Shown one piece after another: positions 44,261-53,640 of a stretch of 64,000 bases of DNA. The first letter of the stretch is position 1, and every line of letters begins with the position of its first letter. The stretch comes from Aggregatilinea lenta. Its GTDB lineage: Bacteria > Chloroflexota > Anaerolineae > Aggregatilineales > Aggregatilineaceae. The stretch covers positions 2,356,001-2,420,000 of the forward strand of contig NZ_BFCB01000003.1 of assembly GCF_003569045.1 (NCBI RefSeq), written 5' to 3'. The notes beneath the pieces were generated by a model. That model saw nothing but the letters and a program-made list of their open reading frames with translations. It did not search any database and was not told the origin of the DNA. The position numbers were made by a program, and so were the translations under genes.

Positions 44261-45184
44261 ATGATCGTTTATCTTGTGCAGCGGATTGGGGCTGCGTTAG
44301 TCGTCGCCTGGCTGGCGGTGAGCCTGGCGTTCGTGGCGCTGCGCCTCGCGCCCGGCGACGCGCTTGACGCGACAATGGCGCGCGGCGGCGTGGACCCGTC
44401 CGCGATCCAGGCGGAACGCGCGCGGCTGGGTCTGGACGATCCGCTGTGGCAGCAGTACGCCGCGTATCTGGGCAGGCTCGCGCGCGGCGACCTGGGCGAG
44501 TCGCTGGTATCGCAGCAGCCGGTCGCGGAGATGATCGCGCAGAACGCCGGGCCGACTCTCGCCCTGGCACTGGGCGCGCTGCTGGTCGCGGTGGCGCTGG
44601 GCGTCGGATTGGGCGTGCTTGCGTCCGCCGCGCCGTGGGGGGGCGGACGCGCCGCCGCCGACGCGGTGATCGCGCTGATGCTGTCCACGCCCGCCTACTG
44701 GACCGCGACGCTCGCTATCTACCTGCTGACGGTGGCCGTGCCAGTGTTTCCGGGCGTGGGCGGGATGGGACCGCAGGCGGTGATCCTGCCGGTGCTGGTG
44801 CTGGGCTTCCACACCGCTGGGGGCATCGCGCGGGTCACGGCGGAAAACGTACGCGCGGAGATCGGGCAGGACTTCATCCGCACGGCGCGCGCCAAGGGTC
44901 TGCCGGAAGCGGACGTGCTGGATCATACATTGCGCGTGGCGCTGCTGCCGGTCGTCGCGGTGATCGCACTGCAGCTCGGCTTTCTGCTGGGCGGCACGGT
45001 AATCACGGAGACGATCTTCGTGCGGCGCGGGCTGGGGCGTGTGCTGCTGCTGGCGGTCGATAACCGCGACTATCCGGTGATCCAGGGGCTGGTGATCGTC
45101 TCGGCGCTGGTGTATACCGGGCTGAACGCGGCGGCGGACGTTGTGTTCCGGCTGGCCGATCCGCGCGTGAGGATCGAGCGGTGA
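44261..45184 (+). CDS. ABC transporter permease (DppB-like)
   Basis: A 307-residue inner-membrane permease with about six helices. It has the DppB N-terminus (VQRIGAALVVAWLAVSLAFV, APGD) and the EAA-type cytoplasmic loop (IRTARAKGLPEADVL). Its stop overlaps the next gene by 4 bp. It should pair with the permease at 45181 and the receptor at 42273. Confidence 0.92.
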   Translation: MIVYLVQRIGAALVVAWLAVSLAFVALRLAPGDALDATMARGGVDPSAIQAERARLGLDDPLWQQYAAYLGRLARGDLGESLVSQQPVAEMIAQNAGPTLALALGALLVAVALGVGLGVLASAAPWGGGRAAADAVIALMLSTPAYWTATLAIYLLTVAVPVFPGVGGMGPQAVILPVLVLGFHTAGGIARVTAENVRAEIGQDFIRTARAKGLPEADVLDHTLRVALLPVVAVIALQLGFLLGGTVITETIFVRRGLGRVLLLAVDNRDYPVIQGLVIVSALVYTGLNAAADVVFRLADPRVRIER

Positions 45185-45999
45185 GCACGCGGCTCCGGCT
45201 CACCCGGCGGACGGCGGCGCTGCTGCTGCTCGGCGCGCTGATCGCGCTGTCGGCGTTCGCGCCTGTGCTGGCGCCCGACGATCCGCGCGACACGGACGCG
45301 GGTGTGCCATACCAGGGGCCGTCGTGGGCGCACCCGCTCGGCACGGATCTGCTGGGGCGCGACGTGGCGAGCCGCGCCCTGTATGGCGGGCGGCGCACGC
45401 TGGCGCTGGCGCTGCTGACGATCGCGGTGACGTTCGTGCCGGGGGCGGCGGCGGGGCTGCTGGCGGGCTACTTTCGCGGCTGGATTGACACGGCGCTGAT
45501 GCTGCTGATGGACGCGCTGCTGGCGTTCCCCGCGCTGCTGATGGCGCTGGCGCTGATCGCGGTGTTGGGCAGTGGTCCGGCGCAGATCGCGCTGGCGGTG
45601 GGTATCGCTGGCGTTCCGGCGTACGCGCGGGTGACGCGGGCGGCGGTGCTCGAAGCGCGCTCGCGGCTGTTCGTGGAGGCGGCGCGGGCGGCGGGGGCGC
45701 GGCCCGGCTGGATCCTGCTGCGGCATGTTGTGCCGAGTATCGCGCCGACGCTGCTGTCGTTCGCGGCGGTGTCGCTGAGTTGGGCGATTTTGAACAGCGC
45801 CGCGTTGATGTTCCTGGGCTACGGCGGCGACATCGGCGCGCCGGAGTGGGGCGTGATGCTGGCGGATGGGCGCTACGGGTTCCGCAGCGCGCCGTGGGCG
45901 GCGGTCGCGCCCGGCGTCGCCCTAAGCCTGACCGTGTTCGCCATCAACCTGCTCGGCAGCGACACGTCGCGCGGCGGGGTAGGACGTGAAGGGCGCTGA
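45181..45999 (+). CDS. ABC transporter permease (DppC-like)
   Basis: A 272-residue permease that partners the preceding one. It has the DppC landmarks HPLGTDLLGRDVASRALYGG and the EAA loop VEAARAAGARPGWIL. The GTG start overlaps the previous stop. No ATPase gene (DppD/DppF) follows; the next gene is unrelated, so the ATP-hydrolysing subunits must come from elsewhere. Confidence 0.92.
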   Translation: MSTRLRLTRRTAALLLLGALIALSAFAPVLAPDDPRDTDAGVPYQGPSWAHPLGTDLLGRDVASRALYGGRRTLALALLTIAVTFVPGAAAGLLAGYFRGWIDTALMLLMDALLAFPALLMALALIAVLGSGPAQIALAVGIAGVPAYARVTRAAVLEARSRLFVEAARAAGARPGWILLRHVVPSIAPTLLSFAAVSLSWAILNSAALMFLGYGGDIGAPEWGVMLADGRYGFRSAPWAAVAPGVALSLTVFAINLLGSDTSRGGVGREGR

Positions 46000-46035
46000 A
46001 CTCTTACGTTCTGTAAGAACGGAGGGAGAAATGAT

Positions 46036-46725
46036 ATGGCTAAGTACGTGTTTCATGTGCTTACTTTTGAGCGACTTACGTCTGATGTTATTCCCGGTGT
46101 GTTCCAGCTACCGAGCATAGAAAGTCTCGTTTTCCCGGCCCGGCTCTCCCTCTCAGGCTCTAGAGTGGGGCTTCTTTCGCATCCAGATGACTTTGACCTT
46201 TCGCTGGCGCCGAAAGCTTTCCAAAGGGATATCAGCTTCGTATATCTTGCAGGTCGCCATGGCATTAAACTCTCCATTACCATTTATTTAAACCGACTGA
46301 TTACGCCAAACGTACTGGTTATTGAATTCAATAGCGACCACCTCCAGAACGAGATAATCGATCTGCCTTTCCTGAGGCGTCTGATCGCTGAAACCGTACC
46401 GGTCTTGAGATCCAATAGGGCGGTTGTGTATGCGGAAGCGGATCGCCCCTATGAATGGCCGCGCGCTTTTTTAGGGCCAAATGAAGATTACTATGGGATT
46501 CAAATGGGATGGATTTCTTACTTCGGCAAAGCATTGGTCGACCATCTGGGCATCGAGCGATTCACATCGCTGAAGGCGTGTGATGAGGTCGTTCCGATCC
46601 ATGACGGTTTACTGGTTATTTTGACCTCTGAACCCTTCGATCCAGACAATGAAAGCCACTGGGAACGCGAAGCAAAAGCAATTGAGGAACTCGGACTCAG
46701 GCGCTTCCCAAAGAAATATATCTAG
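46036..46725 (+). CDS. Hypothetical protein, AT-rich
   Basis: A 229-residue soluble protein I do not recognise. GGAGGGAG lies 7 bases before the ATG and an inverted repeat GTTCT/AGAAC (46008-46020) lies just upstream, a possible operator. Its codon use is much more AT-rich than the flanking genes. The size and solitary, foreign-looking setting are like some immunity proteins of polymorphic toxins, but nothing in the sequence proves it. Confidence 0.6.
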   Translation: MAKYVFHVLTFERLTSDVIPGVFQLPSIESLVFPARLSLSGSRVGLLSHPDDFDLSLAPKAFQRDISFVYLAGRHGIKLSITIYLNRLITPNVLVIEFNSDHLQNEIIDLPFLRRLIAETVPVLRSNRAVVYAEADRPYEWPRAFLGPNEDYYGIQMGWISYFGKALVDHLGIERFTSLKACDEVVPIHDGLLVILTSEPFDPDNESHWEREAKAIEELGLRRFPKKYI

Positions 46726-46787
46726 ACCACATGTGGGCGGATTTCTGGTCCGGTTCTTGTCGAATTTACCGGGCGGCGTTGTTTGGC

Positions 46788-47522
46788 CTACCCAGTCACC
46801 GTGAACCGCTCTTCGTTGGAGCGGACCTCGCCGGTCCACACGCCCTGAATCGGCGCGGGCGGCGCGAGGCCGTTGGGGATGGCCGGGGTGGCGGTTGCGT
46901 TGGGCACGGCGGTGGCCTGCGTCCCGGCGTCGGCGTTGCGGTAGATGGCGCGCACGCGGTAATCCGTGCCTGCGCCCAGCCCGATCTCGGCCATGCGCTG
47001 CGGCGTGAGCGTGATCGTGACGCTGCACCGCGCGCGCGATCCGAGCAGGTGCAGGTCCGCGTCGTCGAAGGCGGTGATCTGGGGCAGGTGCGCGCCGGAC
47101 GGGTCGTTGAGCACGCCGCCGTCGCTGGCGCGGGTGAACTCGACGTTGAGGCCGATCGTGCCGCCGTCGTTGGTCAGCAGCGGATCGACGTCGGGCAGGT
47201 AGAGGATGATTGGCCCGATGTCCTCGTTGATGAAGGTAACGGTGAGGTCCGCCGTCTGCCCGGACGACACCGGGTCGTCAATGCGGACGTCGAGGCCCAG
47301 GTTCTGCGTATCGTCCCCGGAATAGGACAGCGCGGAGCGGTTGTTGCCGCCCAGCGGCGCGGCCAAGTCGATGCACTGGATGCCCTGCTGCCCGGTCGGA
47401 TAGACGCGGGGCAGGGCGATGACGCCCACCAGGATCAGCCCGGCTATGGCGGCGAACAGCGTGGTGGCGTTCACCGTATTGAAGCGGTCGCGGACGCGGC
47501 GGCTGCTATCGCGAAACACCAT
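46788..47522 (-). CDS. Hypothetical single-pass membrane protein
   Basis: A 244-residue protein with a membrane helix at about residues 21-39 (TTLFAAIAGLILVGVIALP) and an extracytoplasmic beta-rich domain (DLTVTFINEDIGPIILYLPD) that looks like an immunoglobulin-type sandwich. A Pro/Ala/Thr stretch (AVPNATATPAIPNGLAPPAP) comes near the C-terminus. It starts 7 bp after miaA stops, so the two are co-transcribed. Function unknown. Confidence 0.65.
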   Translation of the reverse strand: MVFRDSSRRVRDRFNTVNATTLFAAIAGLILVGVIALPRVYPTGQQGIQCIDLAAPLGGNNRSALSYSGDDTQNLGLDVRIDDPVSSGQTADLTVTFINEDIGPIILYLPDVDPLLTNDGGTIGLNVEFTRASDGGVLNDPSGAHLPQITAFDDADLHLLGSRARCSVTITLTPQRMAEIGLGAGTDYRVRAIYRNADAGTQATAVPNATATPAIPNGLAPPAPIQGVWTGEVRSNEERFTVTG

Positions 47523-47529
47523 CGTGTGG

Positions 47530-48582
47530 TTAATCCTCTCCTGCGGCGAGCCAGGTGCGGATCAAATCGAACGCGCCGTCCAGGTTCCCGGTTTCCACAT
47601 TCACCCAATGAGTGCCCGAATTGTGCCTCTTGAACCACGTGTACTGGCGGCGGATATAAGCGCGCGTATCGCGGCGGATCGCGGCGGCGGCCTGCTCGAC
47701 CGGCGCGTTCTGCTCGAAGACGGGCCGCCACTGCGCGTAACCCAGACCGGACATGGCCGGATGCTCCCAAGTATAGCCCGCATCCAGCAGCGCGCGCACT
47801 TCGTCCGCGAGTCCCTCGGCCAGCATGCGGTCGATGCGGGCGTCCACGCGGGCGTAAAGCGCCTCGCGGGGGAGCGTCAGGCCGATTTGAAGGATGCGGT
47901 AGGGCGGCGGCTGTTTCTGCTGCAAGACGCTGATCGGCGTGCCCGATTCGAGGAAAACTTCCAGCGCGCGCACGACGCGGCGCACGTTGCGGAAGTCGAT
48001 CCGGTCGGCGGCGAGGGGATCGGCCTCGCGCAGGCGGGCGTGCAGGGCGGCTGCGCCGTGATCGGCGGCGAAGTCTTCCAGCTCGCGGCGCAGGCGGGGG
48101 TTAGGCAGCACTTCAGGGATGCCCCAGCCCTCGACGACCGCCGTAATGTACTGCCCGGTGCCGCCGACCAGCAGCGGGAGTTTTCCGGCGGACTGGATCG
48201 AGTTGATAGTGCGGTAGGCTTCGCGCTGGTATTCGGCGGCGGTGAAGGTCTGGTCCGGCGCGACGATGTCGATCAGGTGGTGCGGGGCGGCGGCGCGCTC
48301 GGCGGGACCGGGCTTGGCGGTGCCGATGTCCATGTGGCAGTAGATCTGGCGACTGTCCGCGCTGACGATCTCGCCGTCGAACGCGTTTGCCAGTTGGATC
48401 GCCAGGGCCGTCTTGCCGCTGGCAGTCGGGCCGAGCAGCACGACCAGCGGCGGTCGGCTGGCCTCGGCGCTCGCGGGTGCCGGGCGGGGCGTCGTTTGCG
48501 TGCCGGGCAAACTCGTCGAGCCGCCGCCCAAAAGCTGAGGCGAATAAACGACCGCAGGCTGCCTGTTACCAATTAAGTGCAT
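47530..48582 (-). CDS. miaA: tRNA dimethylallyltransferase
   Basis: Adds a dimethylallyl group to A37 of tRNAs that read UNN codons. About 350 residues. The P-loop is LLGPTASGKTALA, followed by SADSRQIYCHMDIGTAKP and LLVGGTGQYI, all MiaA signatures. There is an N-terminal extension of about 45 residues rich in Pro/Ala ahead of the P-loop, longer than usual; a later start may be used. The 5' end overlaps yraN by 17 bp. The isoprenoid donor links it loosely to the mevalonate kinase above. Confidence 0.95.
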   Translation of the reverse strand: MHLIGNRQPAVVYSPQLLGGGSTSLPGTQTTPRPAPASAEASRPPLVVLLGPTASGKTALAIQLANAFDGEIVSADSRQIYCHMDIGTAKPGPAERAAAPHHLIDIVAPDQTFTAAEYQREAYRTINSIQSAGKLPLLVGGTGQYITAVVEGWGIPEVLPNPRLRRELEDFAADHGAAALHARLREADPLAADRIDFRNVRRVVRALEVFLESGTPISVLQQKQPPPYRILQIGLTLPREALYARVDARIDRMLAEGLADEVRALLDAGYTWEHPAMSGLGYAQWRPVFEQNAPVEQAAAAIRRDTRAYIRRQYTWFKRHNSGTHWVNVETGNLDGAFDLIRTWLAAGED

Positions 48583-48967
48583 GCTGAATGATTTCCAGTG
48601 CAAAAGTCCCGCTCGTGCAGCCCACCGCTGCGACGTCTACGCGCCATGCCATGTCGTTCAGGTCGTGCGCGGCGAGATACGCCTCCGCGAGCTGCGCGAG
48701 GCGCGCCTGCTTGCGCGGGCCGATGCTTTCCAGCGCCAGCGCGATGGCTGTGCTGACCGGGCCGCGCCGCGTGCGTACCTCCACGAACACGATCTCGTCC
48801 CCCTGCCGGGCCACGATGTCCAGCTCGCCCACGCCAGTCAGACGCCAGTTGCGGTCGAGCACGGTGTATCCGGCGCGCGTCAGGGTCGAGGCGACGAAGG
48901 CTTCGCCCTGCTGGCCCAACCGGCGTCGCGGGTCGGGAACGATGTTGCTCGGTGCACGTTGATTCAT
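48566..48967 (-). CDS. YraN family (UPF0102) protein
   Basis: A 133-residue protein with the restriction-endonuclease-like core of the family: GEAFVASTLTRAGYTVLDRNWR, then GELDIVARQGDEIVFVEVRTRR, giving the acidic residues and the ExR of a PD-(D/E)xK site. Its physiological role is poorly known. The ATG at 48967 is chosen; a GTG at 48985 adds six residues. Overlaps miaA at its 3' end and diverges from cinA. Confidence 0.88.
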   Translation of the reverse strand: MNQRAPSNIVPDPRRRLGQQGEAFVASTLTRAGYTVLDRNWRLTGVGELDIVARQGDEIVFVEVRTRRGPVSTAIALALESIGPRKQARLAQLAEAYLAAHDLNDMAWRVDVAAVGCTSGTFALEIIQHALNW

Positions 48968-49065
48968 GGTACGATCCGTAGACACTAGGCTGAATTGTAG
49001 CGATTTTTTGCGGCGAGGCGAACCACCGCGCCGCTGGCATGCAGACAGGTCGGAGGGCTTTCACT

Positions 49066-50301
49066 ATGAATGCCGAGGTAATCAGTATTGGGACGGAACT
49101 GCTGCTGGGCGAGATCGTGGACACGAACTCGGCCTACATCGCGCGGCAGTTGCGGGACATCGGCATGAATTTATTTTACCTGACCACGGTGGGGGACAAC
49201 CTGGAGCGCAGCGCCGCCGCGATCCGCGACGCGCTGGGGCGCGCCGACGTGGTGATCACGACGGGCGGACTGGGGCCGACTGTGGACGACATGACGCGCC
49301 AGGCCGTCGCCAGGGCGACCGACCGCGAGCTGGAGTTCCGCCCCGATCTGCTCGAGGAGATCGCGGAGCGCTTCCGGCAGATGGGCGCGATTATGAGCGA
49401 CAACAACCGCCTGCAGGCGTACATTCCCGCCGGGGCGATCCCGATCCACAACCGGACCGGGACCGCGCCGTGCTTCATCGTCGAGGCTCCGCAGGGCACG
49501 GTGATCAGCCTGCCGGGCGTGCCGCACGAGATGAAGGACATCCTGGCCGCCTCCGTGCTGCCCTACCTGCGCGAGCGGGTGGGCGGGCAGGGCATCATCA
49601 AAGCGCGGGTGCTGCGCACGGCGGGCATCGGCGAAAGCCAGATCGACGCGCGCATCACGGATCTGATGGCGTGGAGCAACCCGACCGTGGGGCTGGCCGC
49701 GCACACCGGGCAGACCGACATCCGCATCACAGCGCGCGCCGACAGCGAGGCCGAAGCGGACGGCATGATCGCGGAGGCGGAGGCAGTCATCCGCGAGCGC
49801 GTGGGCGACTTCATCTACGGGACCGGGCAGGAGCCATTCAACGCGGCGTTCGCGCGGCTGCTGCGCGACAACGGCCTGACGCTGGCGGTGAGCTACACCG
49901 GCCCGGACGGCGCGACCGTCGCGGCGCGGCTGCGGGAAGCGTTGGAGGCGGACGAAACGGTGCTGCCGCACGTCGAAACCGGCGACGTGGACGCGCTGCT
50001 GGCGCGTTTGGACTGGACCGAGGCGGACTTCGACGCGGCGCACCGCGATTACTGCACGCTGTCTCAGTCGGAAGCGGAACGCCTCATCGGGGCGACCGGG
50101 GCCAGCGTGGTGCTGGCCATGGTGACGGACGCGGACGGCACGGGTATCACCGCGCAAGCGGGCGACCAATCGCGCAGCCGCTGCTATGGGTACGGCGTGG
50201 TCGAGGGCGAAAAACCGTTCTGGGCGGAAACGTGGGCCATGAGCATGGCGTGGCGGCTGCTGCTGCAAACGGGCCTGATTCGCGCCCGGTCGGCGGAGTA
50301 G
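49066..50301 (+). CDS. cinA: CinA-family protein with divergent C-terminal domain
   Basis: A 411-residue protein. The N-terminal 250 residues form the MoaB/CinA-type domain (VISIGTELLLGEIVDTN, TTGGLGPTVDDMT, LPGVPHEM), which in characterised members hydrolyses ADP-ribose. The C-terminal domain should be the PncC nicotinamide-nucleotide amidase, whose motif is AESCTGG; here the corresponding place reads AVSYTGPDG, lacking it. GGAGG precedes the ATG. It is followed 4 bp later by the PRTase-like gene. Confidence 0.88.
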   Translation: MNAEVISIGTELLLGEIVDTNSAYIARQLRDIGMNLFYLTTVGDNLERSAAAIRDALGRADVVITTGGLGPTVDDMTRQAVARATDRELEFRPDLLEEIAERFRQMGAIMSDNNRLQAYIPAGAIPIHNRTGTAPCFIVEAPQGTVISLPGVPHEMKDILAASVLPYLRERVGGQGIIKARVLRTAGIGESQIDARITDLMAWSNPTVGLAAHTGQTDIRITARADSEAEADGMIAEAEAVIRERVGDFIYGTGQEPFNAAFARLLRDNGLTLAVSYTGPDGATVAARLREALEADETVLPHVETGDVDALLARLDWTEADFDAAHRDYCTLSQSEAERLIGATGASVVLAMVTDADGTGITAQAGDQSRSRCYGYGVVEGEKPFWAETWAMSMAWRLLLQTGLIRARSAE

Positions 50302-50305
50302 GTGC

Positions 50306-50911
50306 GTGGGTGCTGGCGAACCTCTGGCACTGAGGCTGGCGCAGGAGAGCCTGATCCTGTTTGGGCGGTTCATGCAGGCGGACGGCAGTGCGTGGCCGGT
50401 CGCGCTGCGCCTGGGCTGGCTGCCGTCCTATCCGGCGCTGCTGCGGGACGTGGCGCTGGCCCTGAACCCGCTCGTGGCGGCGAGCGGAGCGGATCGCATC
50501 CTGACCACCGCCGAAGAGGTGCCGCTCGGCGTGGCGCTGGGGCTGGCAGCGGATCGTGTGGTGCTCACGCCTGCCGCGAACCCGCCGGAGGGCGCGGCGT
50601 TTGCCATCGAGGGCGCGTACGATATCGGCCACCAGACTGTGCTGCTGTCCGATACCCTGCTCGACCGGGCACAGGCGGACGCGATCCGGGCGCTGGCGGG
50701 CCGGGTCGGACTTGAGATTCATGCGGTCGTCGCGGTGATCGATCTGGGATTGGGGGCGCGAGCCGCGTTGCAAGCCGCTGGGTTTGAGGCGGCGGCGCTG
50801 TTCACATTGCGCGAGATGCTGCCGGTGCTGGAACAGCACGCGATTCTGCCGCCGCGAATGCGGGCCAGCGTCGAGACGTGGTTGGACGAAAACGCCGGAA
50901 CTGGACTGTAA
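50306..50911 (+). CDS. Orotate phosphoribosyltransferase-like protein, divergent
   Basis: A 201-residue protein whose plan follows OPRT: an N-terminal ALRLGWLPSYPALLRDV segment, ILTTAEEVPLGVALGLAADR, then IEGAYDIGHQTVLLSDTLLD where OPRT has the PRPP-binding DDVxTTG loop, and VVAVIDLGLGARAALQAAG. The PRPP motif is degenerate (LSDTLLD), so it may bind rather than convert a nucleotide. The start is a GTG with GGAG 7 bases upstream, 4 bp after cinA. Confidence 0.6.
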   Translation: MGAGEPLALRLAQESLILFGRFMQADGSAWPVALRLGWLPSYPALLRDVALALNPLVAASGADRILTTAEEVPLGVALGLAADRVVLTPAANPPEGAAFAIEGAYDIGHQTVLLSDTLLDRAQADAIRALAGRVGLEIHAVVAVIDLGLGARAALQAAGFEAAALFTLREMLPVLEQHAILPPRMRASVETWLDENAGTGL

Positions 50912-50968
50912 CGAGCGGAAGTATAGAGTGGGAAGGGCGGGGTGCTGCGACCAGCGCCCCGCCGTCGT

Positions 50969-51553
50969 TTAGGACCGTTCGTGGAGCGACGCCCGGCGGA
51001 GTTCGAGGGCGTCGCGTGTGAGGATCATGGTGCGTTTCAGGCCGTTGGCCCAGACATGCTCGACCTGGAAGCCGAGCGATTGGGCCATGTGCAGGGCGCG
51101 CTCGTTGCTGACGGGCACGTCCAGGCGCAGCGCGCCGCAGCAGCCGCTCTTAAACACCGCGTCTGCGTAGGCCAGCACCGCTTCGGTGGCGAAACCCTGG
51201 CCCCACAGGGTCGTTTCGCCAATCGCGATGGAAAAAGTGACGCAGCCGGGACGGTCGTCGCAGGCGATGTAGAACTCGCCAATGGGCGTTTCGTCCGCGT
51301 CGCGCAGGCAAATGACGAAGTGCCGGGCCTCGGTGCGCCCGTCCACGTGGCGGCAGAACCAGTTGTCCATGTCCGTTTCGTCATAGTTCTGCATGCCGTC
51401 GCCGCTGCCGGATGGCCCCATAATGGCCGGGTTGTTCCACCACTGGCGGAGGTAGGGCGCGTCGGCGCGCGTCGTGGGTCGGATCACGAGACGCTCGCTG
51501 GTGACGTGCTGAGGGATAGGTTGGGGGGCGCTGTGTTGCCTGTCGTTAGTCAT
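50969..51553 (-). CDS. GNAT acetyltransferase, RimJ/RimL-like
   Basis: A 194-residue N-acetyltransferase. [22 protein letters not shown] is the usual start of the RimJ-like type, the acetyl-CoA loop is in [16 protein letters not shown], and the C-terminal [16 protein letters not shown] is the family end. It overlaps the upstream lepA by 8 bp, so they share a transcript. Substrate unknown. Confidence 0.85.
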   Translation of the reverse strand: MTNDRQHSAPQPIPQHVTSERLVIRPTTRADAPYLRQWWNNPAIMGPSGSGDGMQNYDETDMDNWFCRHVDGRTEARHFVICLRDADETPIGEFYIACDDRPGCVTFSIAIGETTLWGQGFATEAVLAYADAVFKSGCCGALRLDVPVSNERALHMAQSLGFQVEHVWANGLKRTMILTRDALELRRASLHERS

Positions 51554-53351
51554 CGTCGTCTAACCTCAAGACTGCCATGAATGCTTCCTGTGGGACTTCG
51601 ACGTTACCGATCATCTTCAGGCGTTTCTTGCCTTTTTTCTGCTTTTCGAGCAGTTTTTTCTTGCGCGAGATGTCGCCGCCATAACACTTGGCGAGCACGT
51701 CTTTGCGCAGGGCTTTGACGTTGGCACGGCTGACGATATGTTTACCGATCGCGGCCTGGATCGGCACTTCGTAAAGCTGGCGCGGGATCAGGCGCTTGAG
51801 CTGCGTCACGAGCCGCTGGCCCTTGTGGAACGCCTCGTCCTCGTGCACGATCATCGCCAGCGCGTCGACGGGCTGCTTGTTGACCAGCACGTCGAGCTTG
51901 ACCAGTTTCTCGGCGCGGTATTCGTCCAGGTGATAGTCCAGGCTGGCGTAGCCGCGCGTGGCGGCCTTCAGGCGGCTGTAGAAATCGATGATCATCTCGG
52001 CCAGCGGCAGCCTGTACTTCAACAGCACGCGCATCGGGTCGAGATACTCCATGTTTACGTACTCGCCGCGCTTGGACGTGACCAGCTCCATGATCGCGCC
52101 GATGTACGCTTCCGGCGTGAAGATCTCGATCGACATCCACGGCTCGCGGATCTCGTCGATGACGCTGGGGTCGGGCAGGTCGGCGGGGCTGGTGATGGTG
52201 ACGACCTCGCCGTCGCGCATCAGGAGCTGGTATTCGACGCTGGGCGCGGTCGCCAGGAGGTCGAGATCATATTCACGCTCCAGCCGTTCCTGCACGATCT
52301 CCATGTGGAACAGGCCCAGGAACCCGACGCGGAAGCCGAAGTTCAGCGCCTGCGACGTCTCCGGCGTGTAGCTCAGAGAGGCGTCGTTGAGCTGGAGCTT
52401 TTCCAGCGCGTCGCGCAGATCGTTATAGTCGTCGTTGTCGGATGGGTAAAAGCTGGCGTAGACCATCGGCTTGATGTGCTTGTAGCCGGGCATCGGCTCG
52501 GTCGCGCCGCCCTGCGCCAGCGTGATCGTGTCACCGACGCGGCACTCGCGCACCGTTTTCAGGCCGGTGGCGATGTAGCCGACTTCGCCCGCTGCCAATT
52601 CGGGGACCGGCTTCATAGTGGGGCTGAATACGCCGAGTTCGAGCGGCATGGTCTGCGCGCCGGAAATCATCAGCTTGAGTTCCTGGTTGGCCCTGAATGT
52701 GCCTTCGGCCACGCGCACGTAAGCGATCACGCCCTTGTACGAGTCGTAGTGGCTGTCGAAGATCAGCGCGCGCGGCGGCAGCGTGGCGTCGCCTACGGGC
52801 GGCGGGATGCGCTTGACGATGGCTTCGAGGATCTGGTCAACGTTGATCCCCGTCTTGGCACTGACGCGGATCACGTCTTCGGCGGGATAGCCGAGCACGT
52901 CTTCGATCTCCTGGGCGATGTCGTCGGGCATCGCGCCGGGCAAGTCGATCTTGTTGACGACCGGTATGATCTCCAGGTCGTGTTCCAGCGCCATATACAG
53001 GTTGGCGAGCGTTTGCGCTTCGATGCCCTGCGTGCTGTCCACGATGAGCAGTGCGCCTTCGCATGCCTGCAGCGCGCGGGAGACTTCGTAGGAAAAGTCC
53101 ACGTGACCGGGCGTGTCGATCAGGTTCATTTCGTAGGTTTCGCCATCGGACGCGGTGTACTGCATGCGGACGGCGGAGGCCTTGATGGTCACGCCGCGCT
53201 CGCGTTCCAGGTCCATGCTGTCGAGCACTTGTTCTTGCATATCGCGCTCGCTGATCGTGCCCGTAATCTGCAGCAGGCGGTCGGCAAGCGTACTCTTGCC
53301 GTGATCGATATGCGCGATAATTGAAAAATTGCGGATGTGCGATTTGTCCAT
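51546..53351 (-). CDS. lepA: Elongation factor 4 (LepA)
   Basis: A 601-residue ribosomal GTPase that rescues or back-translocates stalled ribosomes and helps 30S assembly. G1 is [10 protein letters not shown], the switch [10 protein letters not shown], and NKIDLPGA the guanine-specifying motif. EF-G-like domains III and V and the LepA-specific C-terminal domain ([36 protein letters not shown]-type basic end) are complete. Length is normal for the family. Confidence 0.97.
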   Translation of the reverse strand: MDKSHIRNFSIIAHIDHGKSTLADRLLQITGTISERDMQEQVLDSMDLERERGVTIKASAVRMQYTASDGETYEMNLIDTPGHVDFSYEVSRALQACEGALLIVDSTQGIEAQTLANLYMALEHDLEIIPVVNKIDLPGAMPDDIAQEIEDVLGYPAEDVIRVSAKTGINVDQILEAIVKRIPPPVGDATLPPRALIFDSHYDSYKGVIAYVRVAEGTFRANQELKLMISGAQTMPLELGVFSPTMKPVPELAAGEVGYIATGLKTVRECRVGDTITLAQGGATEPMPGYKHIKPMVYASFYPSDNDDYNDLRDALEKLQLNDASLSYTPETSQALNFGFRVGFLGLFHMEIVQERLEREYDLDLLATAPSVEYQLLMRDGEVVTITSPADLPDPSVIDEIREPWMSIEIFTPEAYIGAIMELVTSKRGEYVNMEYLDPMRVLLKYRLPLAEMIIDFYSRLKAATRGYASLDYHLDEYRAEKLVKLDVLVNKQPVDALAMIVHEDEAFHKGQRLVTQLKRLIPRQLYEVPIQAAIGKHIVSRANVKALRKDVLAKCYGGDISRKKKLLEKQKKGKKRLKMIGNVEVPQEAFMAVLRLDDDD

Positions 53352-53427
53352 GTGGGCGTCTGAGTAGCCTGCTATGCGCTTGCGCGCTTAACGGTAGGGT
53401 GTGGGAATCGAGTGGCGAATTGACCCT

Positions 53428-53456
53428 AGTATAACGCGGTTAGGGCAGGTTGAACA
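53428..53456 (-). promoter_or_regulatory. Possible promoter of lepA
   Basis: On the minus strand TATACT (53428-53433) is 17 bp from TGTTCA (53451-53456), about 75 bp before the lepA ATG. The -35 is weak. The rest of the gap to 53640 shows nothing recognisable except GAGGAGGAGG before the Rieske gene. Confidence 0.4.
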
Positions 53457-53640
53457 TAGCCTGGCCTACGCCCGCGCGCCGGTTCCGGCTGCTGGACACG
53501 GCACCTCAATTTTACCCTAGCGCAAAGCCGCCTCCAGGACAAGTGAGTTTTGGCAGGTCGGTGACCGCAGCAACAACTTACCCGGTTCCGCCGTAATAGA
53601 GTGTAGAACGTTCCGTAGGGATGAGGAGGAGGCTGCTGAC

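Noticed and set aside
46036-46725. Immunity protein of a polymorphic toxin
   Set aside because: Only size and foreign composition suggest it; no toxin gene is adjacent and no motif is recognised, so it is left as hypothetical.
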